Below, one piece after another: positions 45,405-55,732 of a stretch of 60,000 nucleotides of DNA. The stretch comes from Halisarca cf. caerulea (taxonomy: Eukaryota > Porifera > Demospongiae > Chondrillida > Halisarcidae). The notes below the pieces were generated by a model, which ran no database searches, had not been told where the DNA came from, and saw only the letters and a list, made by a program, of their open reading frames with translations. Within the stretch, counting starts at the first letter, position 1. Each line of letters opens with the position of its first letter. The stretch is taken from the NCBI GenBank assembly GCA_963170055.1, contig CAUJGJ010000444.1:6178118-6238117 (forward strand), given 5' to 3'. A program made the position numbers and the translations under genes.

Positions 45405-46625
45405 TTAGTGCCAATCAATGGTGGTGCTACTCGAATGAGTAGAATGGGATGCCACTTCCTCTGCACATGTCCAATCATCATCAAACCCATCTCCATGAAC
45501 TTCACATAAGTTATGAAGCACACAACATGTTGTAACAATAGTTGGTACAAAACTCAAATGTGAGTCGTTGCGCTTTAAAAGACATCGCCACCGTCCCTTC
45601 AGTCTTCCAAAAGCACACTCCACTACGACTCTGGCACGACTCAGACAGTAATTGAATCTCTGCTGTTCTCTAGTTAGACAGCCCAGGTCAGAAAATGGCT
45701 TCATTAACAACCTGAGGAGGGGGTAAGCAGGATCTCCTAACAAAACAACTGGTACATCCACTCCATTGATCCGTTGTGTTGTATTGGGTAGTAAGCTTCC
45801 CTCTTCTCCTTTTACAAAAATCTCGGAGTTTGCGAAAATTCTAGCGTCATGACAACTCCCAGGCCAACCAACAAAAATATTCAAGAACTTATATTCGTGA
45901 TCAACTACAGCTTGGAGAACAACTGAATGGAAACCCTTCCTGTTGTAGTAATCAAGTGGGTCAGTATGGGGGGCAATGATGGGAATATGGCTACCATCAA
46001 CAGCACCCATGCACTGTGGAAATCCCCATTTGCTTAAGAAACCATCAACTATTACCTGGGCATCTTCTCCTGTTGGTAGTCTGATGTATCTCCTGGAAAG
46101 GGTATGAACAATGGCATGACAGACTTGATGCACCACAACGCAAACAGTGGATAACCCGACGCCATAGAGATGAGCAATAGTCCTGTACTCTATATTAGTC
46201 CCCAGCCTCCACAGTGTAATCGCCACCCTTTCTTCCACTGTGAGAGGCTTTCGTACCACTTCACTGCAACGTAGGGTTTGGCGTAGTGTTCTGCAGAGAA
46301 ATCGGAAGGTAGCCCTGCTTATTCGGAAATTTCGTTTCCATTCTGCGTCATCCCAATTTAATACAACTTCCGAGAAAAAGACTCGACTCCTAGGCCGTAC
46401 CCATAGTGTTCTCCTTTGTCTTGCAGCGATCGATAGATCCCACCGGTTCGCCACGATCACCATCAAAACGACACAAATTTCTTGGGTACGTCTAAACTCC
46501 TCAATTCTTCGCCTATAGGCTCTGACTCTTAAAAGAGCATCGCGTCGTCGGTGCATACGTCTCTTCCAAAGCCATGCTAAGGCAAGAAGCAGAACACCCG
46601 CCAAAAGTGGATCCATTACCGCCAT
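45405..46625 (-). CDS. Harbinger-2 transposase, intact (406 aa)
   Basis: One uninterrupted exon from ATG 46625. An N-terminal hydrophobic then Arg-rich stretch (LLLALAWLWKRRMHRRRDAL) is followed by ERVAITLWRLGTNIEYRTIA (HTH-like, about 132-155) and the DDE fold: GAVDGSHIPI (Asp about 210), GWPGSCHDARIF (Asp about 260), LLGDPAYP (Asp about 298) and [20 protein letters not shown] (Glu about 336). The length is typical for the family. Unlike Harbinger-1 it has no intron in the 5' part. This is the best-preserved transposase in the window and could still act on related elements, if an accessory protein is supplied elsewhere. Confidence 0.93.
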   Translation of the reverse strand: MAVMDPLLAGVLLLALAWLWKRRMHRRRDALLRVRAYRRRIEEFRRTQEICVVLMVIVANRWDLSIAARQRRTLWVRPRSRVFFSEVVLNWDDAEWKRNFRISRATFRFLCRTLRQTLRCSEVVRKPLTVEERVAITLWRLGTNIEYRTIAHLYGVGLSTVCVVVHQVCHAIVHTLSRRYIRLPTGEDAQVIVDGFLSKWGFPQCMGAVDGSHIPIIAPHTDPLDYYNRKGFHSVVLQAVVDHEYKFLNIFVGWPGSCHDARIFANSEIFVKGEEGSLLPNTTQRINGVDVPVVLLGDPAYPLLRLLMKPFSDLGCLTREQQRFNYCLSRARVVVECAFGRLKGRWRCLLKRNDSHLSFVPTIVTTCCVLHNLCEVHGDGFDDDWTCAEEVASHSTHSSSTTIDWH

Positions 46626-46930
46626 CTTATCAATTGAAAAAAAGTGCGCTGAAAGTCAATGAATAAAATTATGCAAACGGGTCATGTGAACACGAAGTGG
46701 GTCGAACCCTGGGTCAAACCTCATTTGCCAACCCAGTTATAATGTGCATGTGAAAGGGGTAATAGTTAGCTAGTCATGAGGAACTCTAATTTATACTAGA
46801 TACTCGATGTTGTCTATAGTATTAATAATGATAATAATAATGTTCCCTTTCGCTGCAAAATTTTCGCGAACACTGCTTCATTCGCAAAATTCACGAAAAT
46901 TACGTAACACGAAAATTTCCGCACATAAGG

Positions 46931-47250
46931 TAGTGATCAAAGCTGCTTTAGGCTTGCTGCAAACTATATTCAATAATTGTAACATTCCATTATTTACTCT
47001 TTCAAAATTATTATTTAAATATTATATAATATATGATTATGTGTATATATAATTATATATATATATATATATATTTATTTATTTATTTATCAATTTAATA
47101 TTTAATAATTAATTCAATAATTATAAAGTAATTAAAGTATCACATTACTATTTACAATATGAATTTAATTTGATACGATAAATTATAATTTGTGTTTTTG
47201 GAGCTTTTACATTGTTTTTACTTTCACTGGAAAAGCCTGTAAGGTCCATA
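46931..47250. other. Very AT-rich stretch with (TA)n
   Basis: TATATA runs near 47040-47075 and TTTATTTATTTAT; no gene. It follows the right end of element B. Confidence 0.7.
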
Positions 47251-47412
47251 ACGATGTTTATATATATATATATACATATATGTATATGTCAACAACATGG
47301 CGGACATCCGGGTGGTAGTCGGTCTTGCTGGTATATTTCAGTTAACTTTGTGTCTTCGCTCCTGTTTTCGTCAGTGAAGAATCTTCAAGACCTGAAGGGT
47401 TGGTTTCAGAGT
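47250..47412. repeat. Dispersed repeat R2, copy 1
   Basis: TATATATA then TGTC(A/G)ACAACATGGCGGAC and TTAACTTTGTGTCTTCGCTC match 52890-53054. This copy continues past GAGTTAG, while the other is cut there by Harbinger-3. Confidence 0.8.
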
Positions 47413-47536
47413 TAGTTTACCAAGTTTCAACTCACTCCTGGAATTTCCGTGGGACTTCAAGATTCAGAGCTATATTGGCAACTAAAAAAGTGTTGCCTTC
47501 GTAAAAAAAAATGATTTGAAAGGACTCGAAAACTGA

Positions 47537-47697
47537 CAAAAGCTATTATGCCAACTCATCCAACACAAAAGAGAACTCACACAAAGAATTTACGACGAAA
47601 ACGACATGGATGGATGGCTAAACCGAGAACGTTTATCTTGTGTTACTGCAGAAGTCTATGAAAGTCAAGAAAAGGTTAAAGAAAGTTCCAGAAACAG
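47537..47697 (+). CDS. Possible exon of an unknown gene (53 codons)
   Basis: An open stretch reading QKLLCQLIQHKRELTQRIYD, NDMDGWLNRERLSCVTAEV and a charged end, closed by a GTAAGA donor at 47698. The composition looks like a coiled coil. No start codon or partner exon is certain. Short CTCTAG/TTTCAG-bounded segments at 48300 and 49257 might belong to it. Confidence 0.28.
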
Positions 47698-47754
47698 GTA
47701 AGATGACTGTTGAAAACTTCATGTCTTTGATTATCCATTGTGGAGTGTTTGAAC

Positions 47755-48130
47755 AAGTATGTAAAAGTGTTTAGCGAGGTTTAGTAGGAACATGCCTTTA
47801 GTAAAACAGTTTCTTTATCTGTTTTCATGGATATATTCGTGTGAGTGTGATCTTGTGTATTAATGTTTGTCTAACATGACAGAGAATGTGGACGTAGCTG
47901 TTAGGATGAAATCGTTTATGGATGATAGAGAAAGCCTCGGAACTGTGGAAGACGAAGGGAAGATCTAAGAAAGTTTGGGAAACCAGCAGGATTGGTGAAA
48001 GCTCTGTTTTATTAGCCAACTGTTTTCGAACGGTTGAACTTGTATGACAAGTGTTTAGGCGAGGTTTAGTGAGAGCAGGCCCTCAGTAAAAGCATCTCTT
48101 AAGTATTTTCTTGGATATGTTCGCGTGTGT
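47755..48130. repeat. Diverged direct repeat, 285-bp spacing
   Basis: 47755-47842 and about 48040-48130 share AAGTGTTTAG(G)CGAGGTTTAGT, CAGTAAAA and TGGATAT(A/G)TTCG(C/T)GTG. Also ATTGTTTATTGTTCTTTCTT occurs at 48271 and 49226, each before an acceptor-like AG. This suggests duplicated intron-exon units. Confidence 0.6.
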
Positions 48131-48181
48131 GTATGTTAGCATGTAGATGTTCTATATTATGTACCCATATCTATGTTGTTT

Positions 48182-48183
<2 letters not shown>

Positions 48184-48233
<50 letters not shown>

Positions 48234-48372
48234 TGTGCGTCTATGTGTGTGTCAGTGTGTGTGTGGTTGCATTGTTTATTGTTCTTTCTTTTCATCTCTA
48301 GAAAACAAGAAAGCACTGAAAGCATGCAATAGGTGAGATTACTCTCTAAGCTTATGACATTGTGTGTTTGTG

Positions 48373-48469
<97 letters not shown>

Positions 48470-48484
48470 CTGTGTTTGTGTGTA
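48184..48484. repeat. (TG)n tracts
   Basis: Two long TG runs (48184-48260 and 48361-48484) separated by about 100 bp. Confidence 0.95.
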
Positions 48485-49109
48485 GGTAGAGGGAGTAGAT
48501 ACTCATGTGAATTTTGTAAGTATATGCATGTATGTGTATAATTGGTATGTGGTGTGTGTGTCAGCATGGGGAGTGTACACTCGTGAGTTGTGTGTGTATA
48601 TGAATGCATGTACTGTAGAAAATAGTGTTGTGAAGAGGTTTGACTGTAATTATGTTTATCGCCCGATGACGTCATACATCAAAGGGACCGCCTGGGCAGT
48701 AAATCGTTTACTGCCCAAAAGTTGGGCAGTAACTTGTGTAAGCGCCCAGATTGTCATAACAATTAATTTTTATCACTAAACGCCAGGAAATTGGGTTAAG
48801 TTACATACTTTCTGTTGGTACCCGACGAATCTCTAAACAGCCTTGCTGTTCTGAACACAGGAGACAGTGATTTTCGAATTGTAGGAGCAAAGAAGTTCTC
48901 AGTGTTTCAAAATCGATTTACTGGAAAGAAAGCCTCCAGACTCGACAAGAAAAGTAATCCAGAAATCCCTTTACAAACGAGACTCTCTCCACCTGTCTTG
49001 TAATGCGTACGCTTCCTAGTGAAAAGCCTGGATTTACTTGACAGCGCTTCGCCAGAACTTATCTAAGGCAGAATGATAGCCAATTCGCCCGAGCCTTCGG
49101 CGATAAACC

Positions 49110-49193
49110 AGTTACTACAGTTTTAGTGGGGCCTAACGTGTTTACTGACCTCGGCCAGTAAACACGTTACGCCCCACTAAAACTGTAGTAACT
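49110..49193. repeat. Near-perfect 38-bp hairpin
   Basis: AGTTACTACAGTTTTAGTGG (start of arm 1) pairs with CCACTAAAACTGTAGTAACT (end of arm 2); the arms continue through GGCCTAACGTGTTTACTG and its near complement, leaving an 8-base loop ACCTCGGC. The only mismatch I see is in GGGCC/CGCCC. Confidence 0.9.
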
Positions 49194-49286
49194 AGTACAT
49201 ATGAGTGTGTCCATCTGTGGTCTCATTGTTTATTGTTCTTTCTTTTCATTTTCAGAATAAAGACTGGTGAAATTGTAAGTAATAGT

Positions 49287-49381
49287 TACCATATAGGATT
49301 TTGGGCATATTGCTAAAATTGACCGATACCCGAGGGCGAGGTCAATAAAAAGCAATACGCCCGAAATCCTGTATGGTAACT
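49287..49381. repeat. Second hairpin, nested stems
   Basis: GTTACCATATAGGATTTTGG pairs with CGAAATCCTGTATGGTAAC, then GGGCATATTGCT with AGCAATACGCCC. Inside, ATTGACC with GGTCAAT and CCCGAGGGCGAG form a further stem. Confidence 0.85.
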
Positions 49382-49721
49382 AGCTTATTCCAAAAGAGCG
49401 GGCTACTACAAACACCTGTGAAAAGTGCGGGTCATTCTTATGCTACAGCCAATGTAATTGGGTGTAAATTATTACTTGCCATATTAGGATTGTGACAATA
49501 TCCACCTGCAACTTGATAGGCTTCCCTATAGGATTGTGACAATGTTAGGTGCTATTTGAGGGTTCCTAGTTGCTCTCTAATCATATCACAAGTGTTAGGA
49601 GACTAGGCGCTTAGTTGTTACACCCCAAAATTTGGGTAGTAACAGATTAACTGCCCAGGTGGTCCCTCTGAAGTATGACGTCATCATGGGATAAGTATTT
49701 ATTTGTGTGTGGTGTATATTT

Positions 49722-49749
49722 AGATGTTTGTATGTGTGCGTGTGTGTGT

Positions 49750-49793
<44 letters not shown>

Positions 49794-49972
49794 GGGTGCC
49801 ACTTGACTAAAGGTTCCCCAGTCTCAAATAAAAAATACCTATTCCATCATGTCTTCCATATTGCAAACAATTTTAGAATCTCAATTTGCCCCCCTATCCC
49901 CTAATTGTGTATGCAGCCCTGATGTGTACCTTTATGAATGTATGTGTCTTCAGTGGTTGTGGGGGGATGCAT

Positions 49973-50036
<64 letters not shown>

Positions 50037-50590
50037 ATTATGCACATTTAGTGTGTGTCAGGATGTCCATGTACAGTGAATATTCATGCTTGTATGTACT
50101 TTATGTGAGTTTATGACATACTTTGCTAATTTATATTGTCCTTTGCAGGAATTTGATATACAGAAAGTACAGTGTATTGTATGCTTATGCAAAGAATCTA
50201 ACTTGACTAAAAAAATACTGTATACATGTTTTCTATAATTGACTATATTATACATGGATTTATAATTTGTTGAAATACTATTATATATCATTGTAATTAT
50301 TATTTTTAGAATTGTAATAGTTTATTAATGATTAGTAAATAAATAATGTCATAAATATATAACATACAATTGTACTGTGAGAATTATAATATATATAATT
50401 AATAATAGGAGTAAATGAGAGTTAGAGAGTTAGTAATAATAATAATACTAATAAAAGGAATAAATGATAAAGTACTAGTTGCAAAAAGTTATTGCTAACA
50501 TGTGGGCTGGTTGATGGTTGCCTACATGGTTGGAAAAGGAACATAAAATATTATTAAATTGACATGTTGAAAGAATACGTGGTACACATG

Positions 50591-50621
<31 letters not shown>

Positions 50622-50905
50622 GCACGCACGCACACACACACACACATCACACACACACACACACACACACACGCACGCACGCACACACACATCACACATA
50701 CACACACACACAAACACACACACACACACATGCACACACACAACCACACAAGCACATATATACATAGTACAACACATGTACATGTGTACATATTAACTCA
50801 CCATCATTTCCCTGACTGATTCTATGTGTTCTTCCTGTGAACATGCACAATAACAACAGAGCACAATAATTCCAGAAACACACATACACACACACACACA
50901 CACAT
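49722..50905. repeat. (TG)n and (CA)n tracts
   Basis: TG runs at about 49735-49790 and 49975-50034, CA runs at about 50587-50752 and 50880-50905. Between them (50050-50570) is AT-rich sequence without a gene. Confidence 0.94.
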
Positions 50906-51220
50906 TTTATAATTATACACCACTACACAAAACCATGCATAACTCAGGTATCTTTCAAATCCGTGAGGATGATCTCCTAGTGATTCGAGTTTCCAGGGTC
51001 TTAGGCTGCCCACAAGTTTTTTAAACTCAAATCACTTGTTAATTTCTGCAAAGGAAAAAATAGTTAGGGTTAGGCCCTACTGTCTGTTGAGCAACTTGTG
51101 AGCTAGGCAGGGTAGGTCAATGGGAAAACTGGGTATGCCGTAGGGCGGTCGCATAGGGTGGAATCCTACAACCCCCCCCCCCGTGCACGGGTGGGCCATA
51201 GCAACGGCTTCTCCTCAGAG
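50906..51220. other. No gene seen
   Basis: Mixed sequence ending in a C-run (51172-51181). It may be the 5' end of the DIRS-like fragment that follows. Confidence 0.35.
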
Positions 51221-51226
51221 TTCTGA

Positions 51227-52140
51227 ATGCAGAATCTCACTGAGGATGACTGGGCCCGGGTGCCCTCCTTACCATCTGACCAAAGAGCCATAAAGAGGGA
51301 GGCAGTCAGGTACATAGGCAACAGGCTAGGTGTACCCTTGTCTGGCAGCGACCCTTCTCCCAACGGGGAGCTGCCGCTGGGTACATCAGCAGACCTGGAT
51401 TCAGCACCTGCAGGACAGGAGGGCCAGCTAGATGCGCATGGTACTTCGGGGCACCTCATGAACCTCCTGCCACGGTCGTTGCCCACCCCTGTGCTGAATA
51501 AGAGCTGCGGGGTGTACGTGGGGATGGGCTACCACCGGTGCCCACCCCTGCGCTGGATAAGAGCTGTGGGGTGCACATGGGGAAGGGCTACCACCAGTGC
51601 CCCAGAAGCTGGTGGACTGAATCTGTCAGAGAGAATATGTGGAGATGGCTGAAATGCTGCCAGAGTTCTGGCCAGTTACCACTCCTAACGAAATGGAGGG
51701 CAAGAAGGCGCGGATTGCCGACCCAGGCAGGTCACCAACTTCCCCATGTGGCTCCAGTGCTATGCCACGTATTGCAGTGTCCTCAGGGGACACGACCCTG
51801 CACCAACGCTTCCAGAGATATATTGTCATCGGCATTTGCAATGGCTTCTGGACGCCCCCTGAGAGGCGCCCAGAGCAATATGCCATCAGTCACAGCGCAC
51901 CCTCAGGTAATCAACGACTCCTTAGCAGAGGAGTGTGCCCAAGGCCGTATCATGGGACCATTGAGACCCGACTCCGTCCCGGGGGCTCAGATCAATCGGT
52001 TTGGCCTGATCCCTAAGCGAAAACTGGGGGAGTGGCGCCTGATTGTGGACCTGCTGTCCCCGGAGGGGCGCAGCGTGAATGACTGAGTTGATAGTGATCT
52101 GCGCTCCCTGCGGTACATTCGCATGTGGGACATGTCCGAA
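51227..52140 (+). pseudogene. DIRS-like remnant with reverse transcriptase start
   Basis: The right part reads VTAHPQVINDSLAEECAQGR, INRFGLIPKRKLGEWRLIVD and LLSPEGRSVND, then a TGA followed by SDLRSLRYI, the conserved entry of DIRS reverse transcriptases. The left part has gag-like text without a clear motif and a 59-bp direct repeat (51480-51600, GGGCTACCACC(G/A)GTGCCC). It is GC-richer than its surroundings, so it may be a fairly different insertion. Frames change several times, so it is dead. Confidence 0.6.
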
Positions 52141-52149
52141 TCTGCCCTG

Positions 52150-52889
52150 TGTGCTAAAAAGTTGGAATCTGAGCAAAAATGTTATTCAATGGCTTCAAGT
52201 CATGTGATCTGTGCATGATAAATCATGAGGATATAATTAATGTGTACGCATTGAGTTTGTTTTTGCTGCAGCAATCATTTTGCATTTTCTGTACACTTGC
52301 AAACGTTTATCCCAATAATTCGTTCAATCATATTCGTTCTAGGAAGAAGGTTAGGTGAAGCGCATTAATAATCAGAATTTAGTATCACCAAAACAGCAAC
52401 AAGATGTTACGAGATGGCATGCTATTTTCTCTCAATGGGTTCAATTCCAACCCATCAAGGAGAAAAATAAGATAGGCCATTCTATTCTAAAGTAAATTCA
52501 AAAGCAACGGCTACCGCCGGATATTACGCACTTTACTCTGATTCTGATATCCGACGTTAAAGTTCTGCACCCTTTGAATCGTCGTCAAAAGTATCCTCCT
52601 CCTGTTACAAATGTCCTGACTCCTTTTAAATGAATTTCGTTCGGCGTATCATTCACTGCCATGCTCGTCATGTCTTCCGACCGAATTTAGTCCTCACGTC
52701 CACTGTAGTACATCATGTGCATGTCATGTGACAAATGGCCTCAGCGACTCTTTCGTTAAGGTGTATCTTTAATGGCCGGGAGCCAAAAAGTTAGGGCCGA
52801 TTAGCCTGGTCTTTTTAGATTTTTGGGCCGCCAAAGGCGGCCCCTATATAATTTTTACTTCAACCGGAAGTGTCTGGAACGTCCGTAAG
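52150..52889. other. No gene; short GC hairpin
   Basis: Unique-looking, AT-rich sequence. GGGCCGCC AAA GGCGGCCC at 52825-52843 is a perfect 8-bp hairpin. Confidence 0.5.
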
Positions 52890-52930
<41 letters not shown>

Positions 52931-53054
52931 GACAACATGGCGGACTTTTAGGCGGTATTCGGTATTGCTGTAATATTTCAGTGAACTTTGTGTCTTCGCT
53001 CCTGTTTTCATCAGCGAAGAATCTTCAAGCCATAAGGAGATTGTTTGAGAGTTA
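52890..53054. repeat. Dispersed repeat R2, copy 2, cut by Harbinger-3
   Basis: Matches 47250-47412 up to GAGAGTTA. There the sequence changes to the Harbinger-3 end, GGCCCTGTTTACACGAAT. Confidence 0.8.
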
Positions 53055-53804
53055 GGCCCTGTTTACACGAATCTGGATTCGGTGGTAAACGCATCAGATG
53101 TGGTCCGTTTTGGGGGTCTCATTTACACGAATACAGAAAGCGAATCGATCTGAATACGCATACTCAAGTGGATTAGTCCGGATACGCCGCAATAATTCTT
53201 TTGTGTAAACAGCGTATCCGCATACTTATTGATCCTGTCACATGTCGGACCTCGTGACACTTTCGTACGTGAAAGAAGAAATGGAGAGCGCTATTTTGGT
53301 GATGTGGATTTTGTTCATTTTGATCGATTTGTATCATTTCTATCGCCTTATCATGAAACTTTTGGACAGGATTTTCATCAGAAGAATACGTATCTTGCTG
53401 GAAGCAATCCAAACATCATCTGTTGGACCCATGCGCCTCACCAGATCGGGCGGGCAGCAACAGATACAAAGGCAACGTCGCTTCTGGATAAATCCCAGGC
53501 GAACTCAGGCATGGTGGGCCAACTTTTTGACTGGAGTTGTTGTACAGTGAGTGGAAAGACAGGCGGGAAAATTTTTACAAACTGTGTGACGAATTGCGCC
53601 CCTACATACAGAGGTAGACAATCACCATGCACTCACCGATTGAAGTGGAAAAGCATGTTGCATTAACCCTATATTATCTTTCGGATGAAGGTCGTTTAAG
53701 GAAAACTGCTATTTCTTTCAGACTCTCTCGTGCATCTGTCTCCTCAGTAGTAAGAAGGGTCACAAAAGCCATTGCCTTACAAATGGGCCCAAATTACATT
53801 AAAC

Positions 53805-55732
53805 CATAGATAAAGGAAGGGTTACAGGATATGTAACGCGAACCAGAAGTTGGATTGCCTGCGCACAGCATAGCAACCCAGGGTGATGATGACATCATAA
53901 ATATCGAGAACATGGTGGAACAAGGAACGGATCTTCAGTTGTGCATACGGAAAGTCAACAACGCATTGGACCAATTGGGTCAAGGGATTTTTTTGAATAC
54001 ATTTTCTGAGAGGGGTAGGAGGCAATCGGCTGAGGTTCAGACGTTTAGGGCTCTTCTTGACATACCCATGGTTCGCATATTGTGGTAGGCAGCAGTTGAC
54101 AACATGCGCAGGTTAAGACACCACTTGATAATCATTAGGTGCCACCTTCTTTGGTGAGGATCTCGACAGGACAGTGCTTTCATTTGCTCCTGCCAAAACA
54201 ACTTCCTAAACGACCCATCTGGTAAGGTATCCTGAACCTTGCTGGATTCAGATTGCATTATGCTGACAAGATCACCATCCAGAGTTTCGTCAACAGTTAG
54301 TCCTTTCGAGTGCAAGGCTTGTACTTTCGCAGTAAGGGATGCAACTTTGCGCCTGAATTCTATTTTATCACGAGCCAAACTTGCTAACTTCTTGAGCTTC
54401 TCTGGTGTTGATAACAGTGTGTTAGGTGTAAATTTGCTCGGATTAACAGGCTTAGGCTGTGCTTTGCGGTAGGCCTTCTGGCGCATTTGTTCTTTTAGTG
54501 TGGTACAATTGGGGCACCTAAATACATCAACTGGCACAATAAGCTTGCATTTAATGTCCCTAACTGCTCCCATCATCACAGTACCATCTCTCTGAGGAGT
54601 TGGAAAATCATCAACAAACATTGTCTTCAAATCCACGTCAGCAGGATCAAATAAGCCAGCTCCTACACAGACATGGGCATCATCAATTCCTCTAAGACAA
54701 TGATTCAGTGATTCGCTTGTATACTGAGATGGTAGGGATATTTTTAGATATGCTAGCAAAGCTGGTTCAACCAACCTACTGTGAACCCATAAACTCCACT
54801 GATCATTGCAAAATGAGAGCACATGAGTGATGCTTACAGGAGGATGGCTATCTGGAATACCTTCGGACATAATACAATATGCAATGGTAGCGGATGCATT
54901 GTGTCTCAATTTCCAGTCCACAAGCTCTGGATGTATCACTAAGTTCCTTGCCAAAGATACTGATGGCTGTGTGCTTGATTCAGGGGACAGAGTGGACAAA
55001 GGAACTTGAAAAAGGATGCTAGATATGCCCTTCAATAGTGTAGCCGGATTACCAACTGGATAAGTAAATAGTAAAGTGGAAATTAAACCTACAGGCCAGG
55101 ACCGGTGTAATGTGTGTAATTTAGTGACCAACCTCGGGATGGATGTTCTGAAATTTCCTCTCTGTACTGTTTAGAAGGTTCTGCATCTCCCTACGTTTGA
55201 CCAGAATCCTCAGAAGCCTCTGTTCTGACTCGTTGCACCGCACTCTTTCGTCTCTCCCCCTTTCTTCGCGTGAGTCTCGATTTAGGCATTATTTACTCAC
55301 TTCGGAAAGTAGGCAGAGGTATAAAACGCCATTAAAGCAATGTATTATCACTGAAGCAATACTATTATAACCAAATATCTACTATTGAGGAAAAACTAAG
55401 CCAAAAAATCGGTGCAAACCTTCGTTGGAATTCAATGCAGCTCAGCTATCCTTGCACAAATTTTCTTCGATCTGCTGTCACCTTTGGTGAAATGCCCTCG
55501 ACAAGTGGCTGACGTGGTATCCGATGTAGTGCTTCGGATGGTTATACGAAGAATCCGAGGCTTCAGTTGGCCGTAGGAAACAATCAAAGACCGAAGACCG
55601 AGCAAAAATTGTTTCTTCGTGACAGTTGCCTAGATACGATCTTGTTCGCAACCTCTAACATGCAGAATTTATATTGCACCTATGAAACTTCCGGTTCACG
55701 TTACATATCCCGTAACCCTTCCTTTATCTATG
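53805..55732. mobile_element. P-like element nested in Harbinger-3
   Basis: Ends CATAGATAAAGGAAGGGTTA and, reverse complemented, the same 20 bases on the right, continuing C(A/G)GGATATGTAACG(C/T)GAACC(A/G)GAAG over about 45 bp. ATTAAAC flanks both sides (53798-53804, 55733-55739), a 7-bp target duplication. It encodes one minus-strand P-type protein fragment. At 1928 bp it is too short for a full P-type transposase and is probably internally deleted. Confidence 0.85.
54066..55131 (-). pseudogene. P-type transposase, N-terminal half
   Basis: The frame has LVIHPELVDWKLRHNASATI, a CPNCTTLKEQMRQKAYRKAQ segment with a leading FRC, a coiled coil (LASLARDKIEFRRKVASLTA), and FRKLFWQEQMKALSCRD then RWHLMIIKWCLNLRMLSTAA. 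The last part matches the FW..Q......RWHP.IIRWCL.LR..S..AY region of P-element/THAP9-like transposases as I remember it. A donor (GTATGT) follows HNMRTMG at 54066, but no catalytic exon is found. The start is unclear; an upstream frame from about 55295 (MPKSRLTRRKGERRKSAVQR) is interrupted. Confidence 0.6.

Larger units (their letters stand above)
43981..46759. mobile_element. PIF/Harbinger element 2, nested in element B
   Basis: CCCCTTTCACATG (43981) and CATGTGAAAGGGG (ending 46759) are perfect 13-bp inverted ends. The flanks are GTA and TAA, which share TA; a 3-bp target duplication with one later change would explain this. Subterminal motifs also mirror (ATAACTGGGT near both ends, GGTTCGACCC/GGGTCGAACC). 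Two genes converge: accessory SANT-like (plus) and transposase (minus). Confidence 0.9.
41154..46930. mobile_element. Tigger/pogo-type element B with HIRAN-Ulp1 gene
   Basis: Left end CCGTATGTGCGGAAATTTTC and right end, reverse complemented, CCTTATGTGCGGAAATTTTC; the inverted match extends about 43 bp (CG(C/T)GTTAC(A/G)TAATTTTCG). TA flanks both sides. Without the nested Harbinger it is about 3.0 kb, close to element A (2.8 kb), with the same two convergent genes. The end sequences of A and B are related but clearly diverged, so they are different subfamilies. Confidence 0.92.
48655..49696. mobile_element. 1-kb element with ~80-bp inverted ends and internal hairpins
   Basis: Left CGATGACGTCATACATCAAA, GGGACCGCCTGGGCAGTAAA and the right end reverse complemented, TGATGACGTCATACTTCAGA, GGGACCACCTGGGCAGTTAA, match over about 80 bp down to AAGCGCC. 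No transposase. Two strong hairpins lie inside (49110-49193, 49287-49381). A partner copy is at 31400-32786. Confidence 0.85.
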
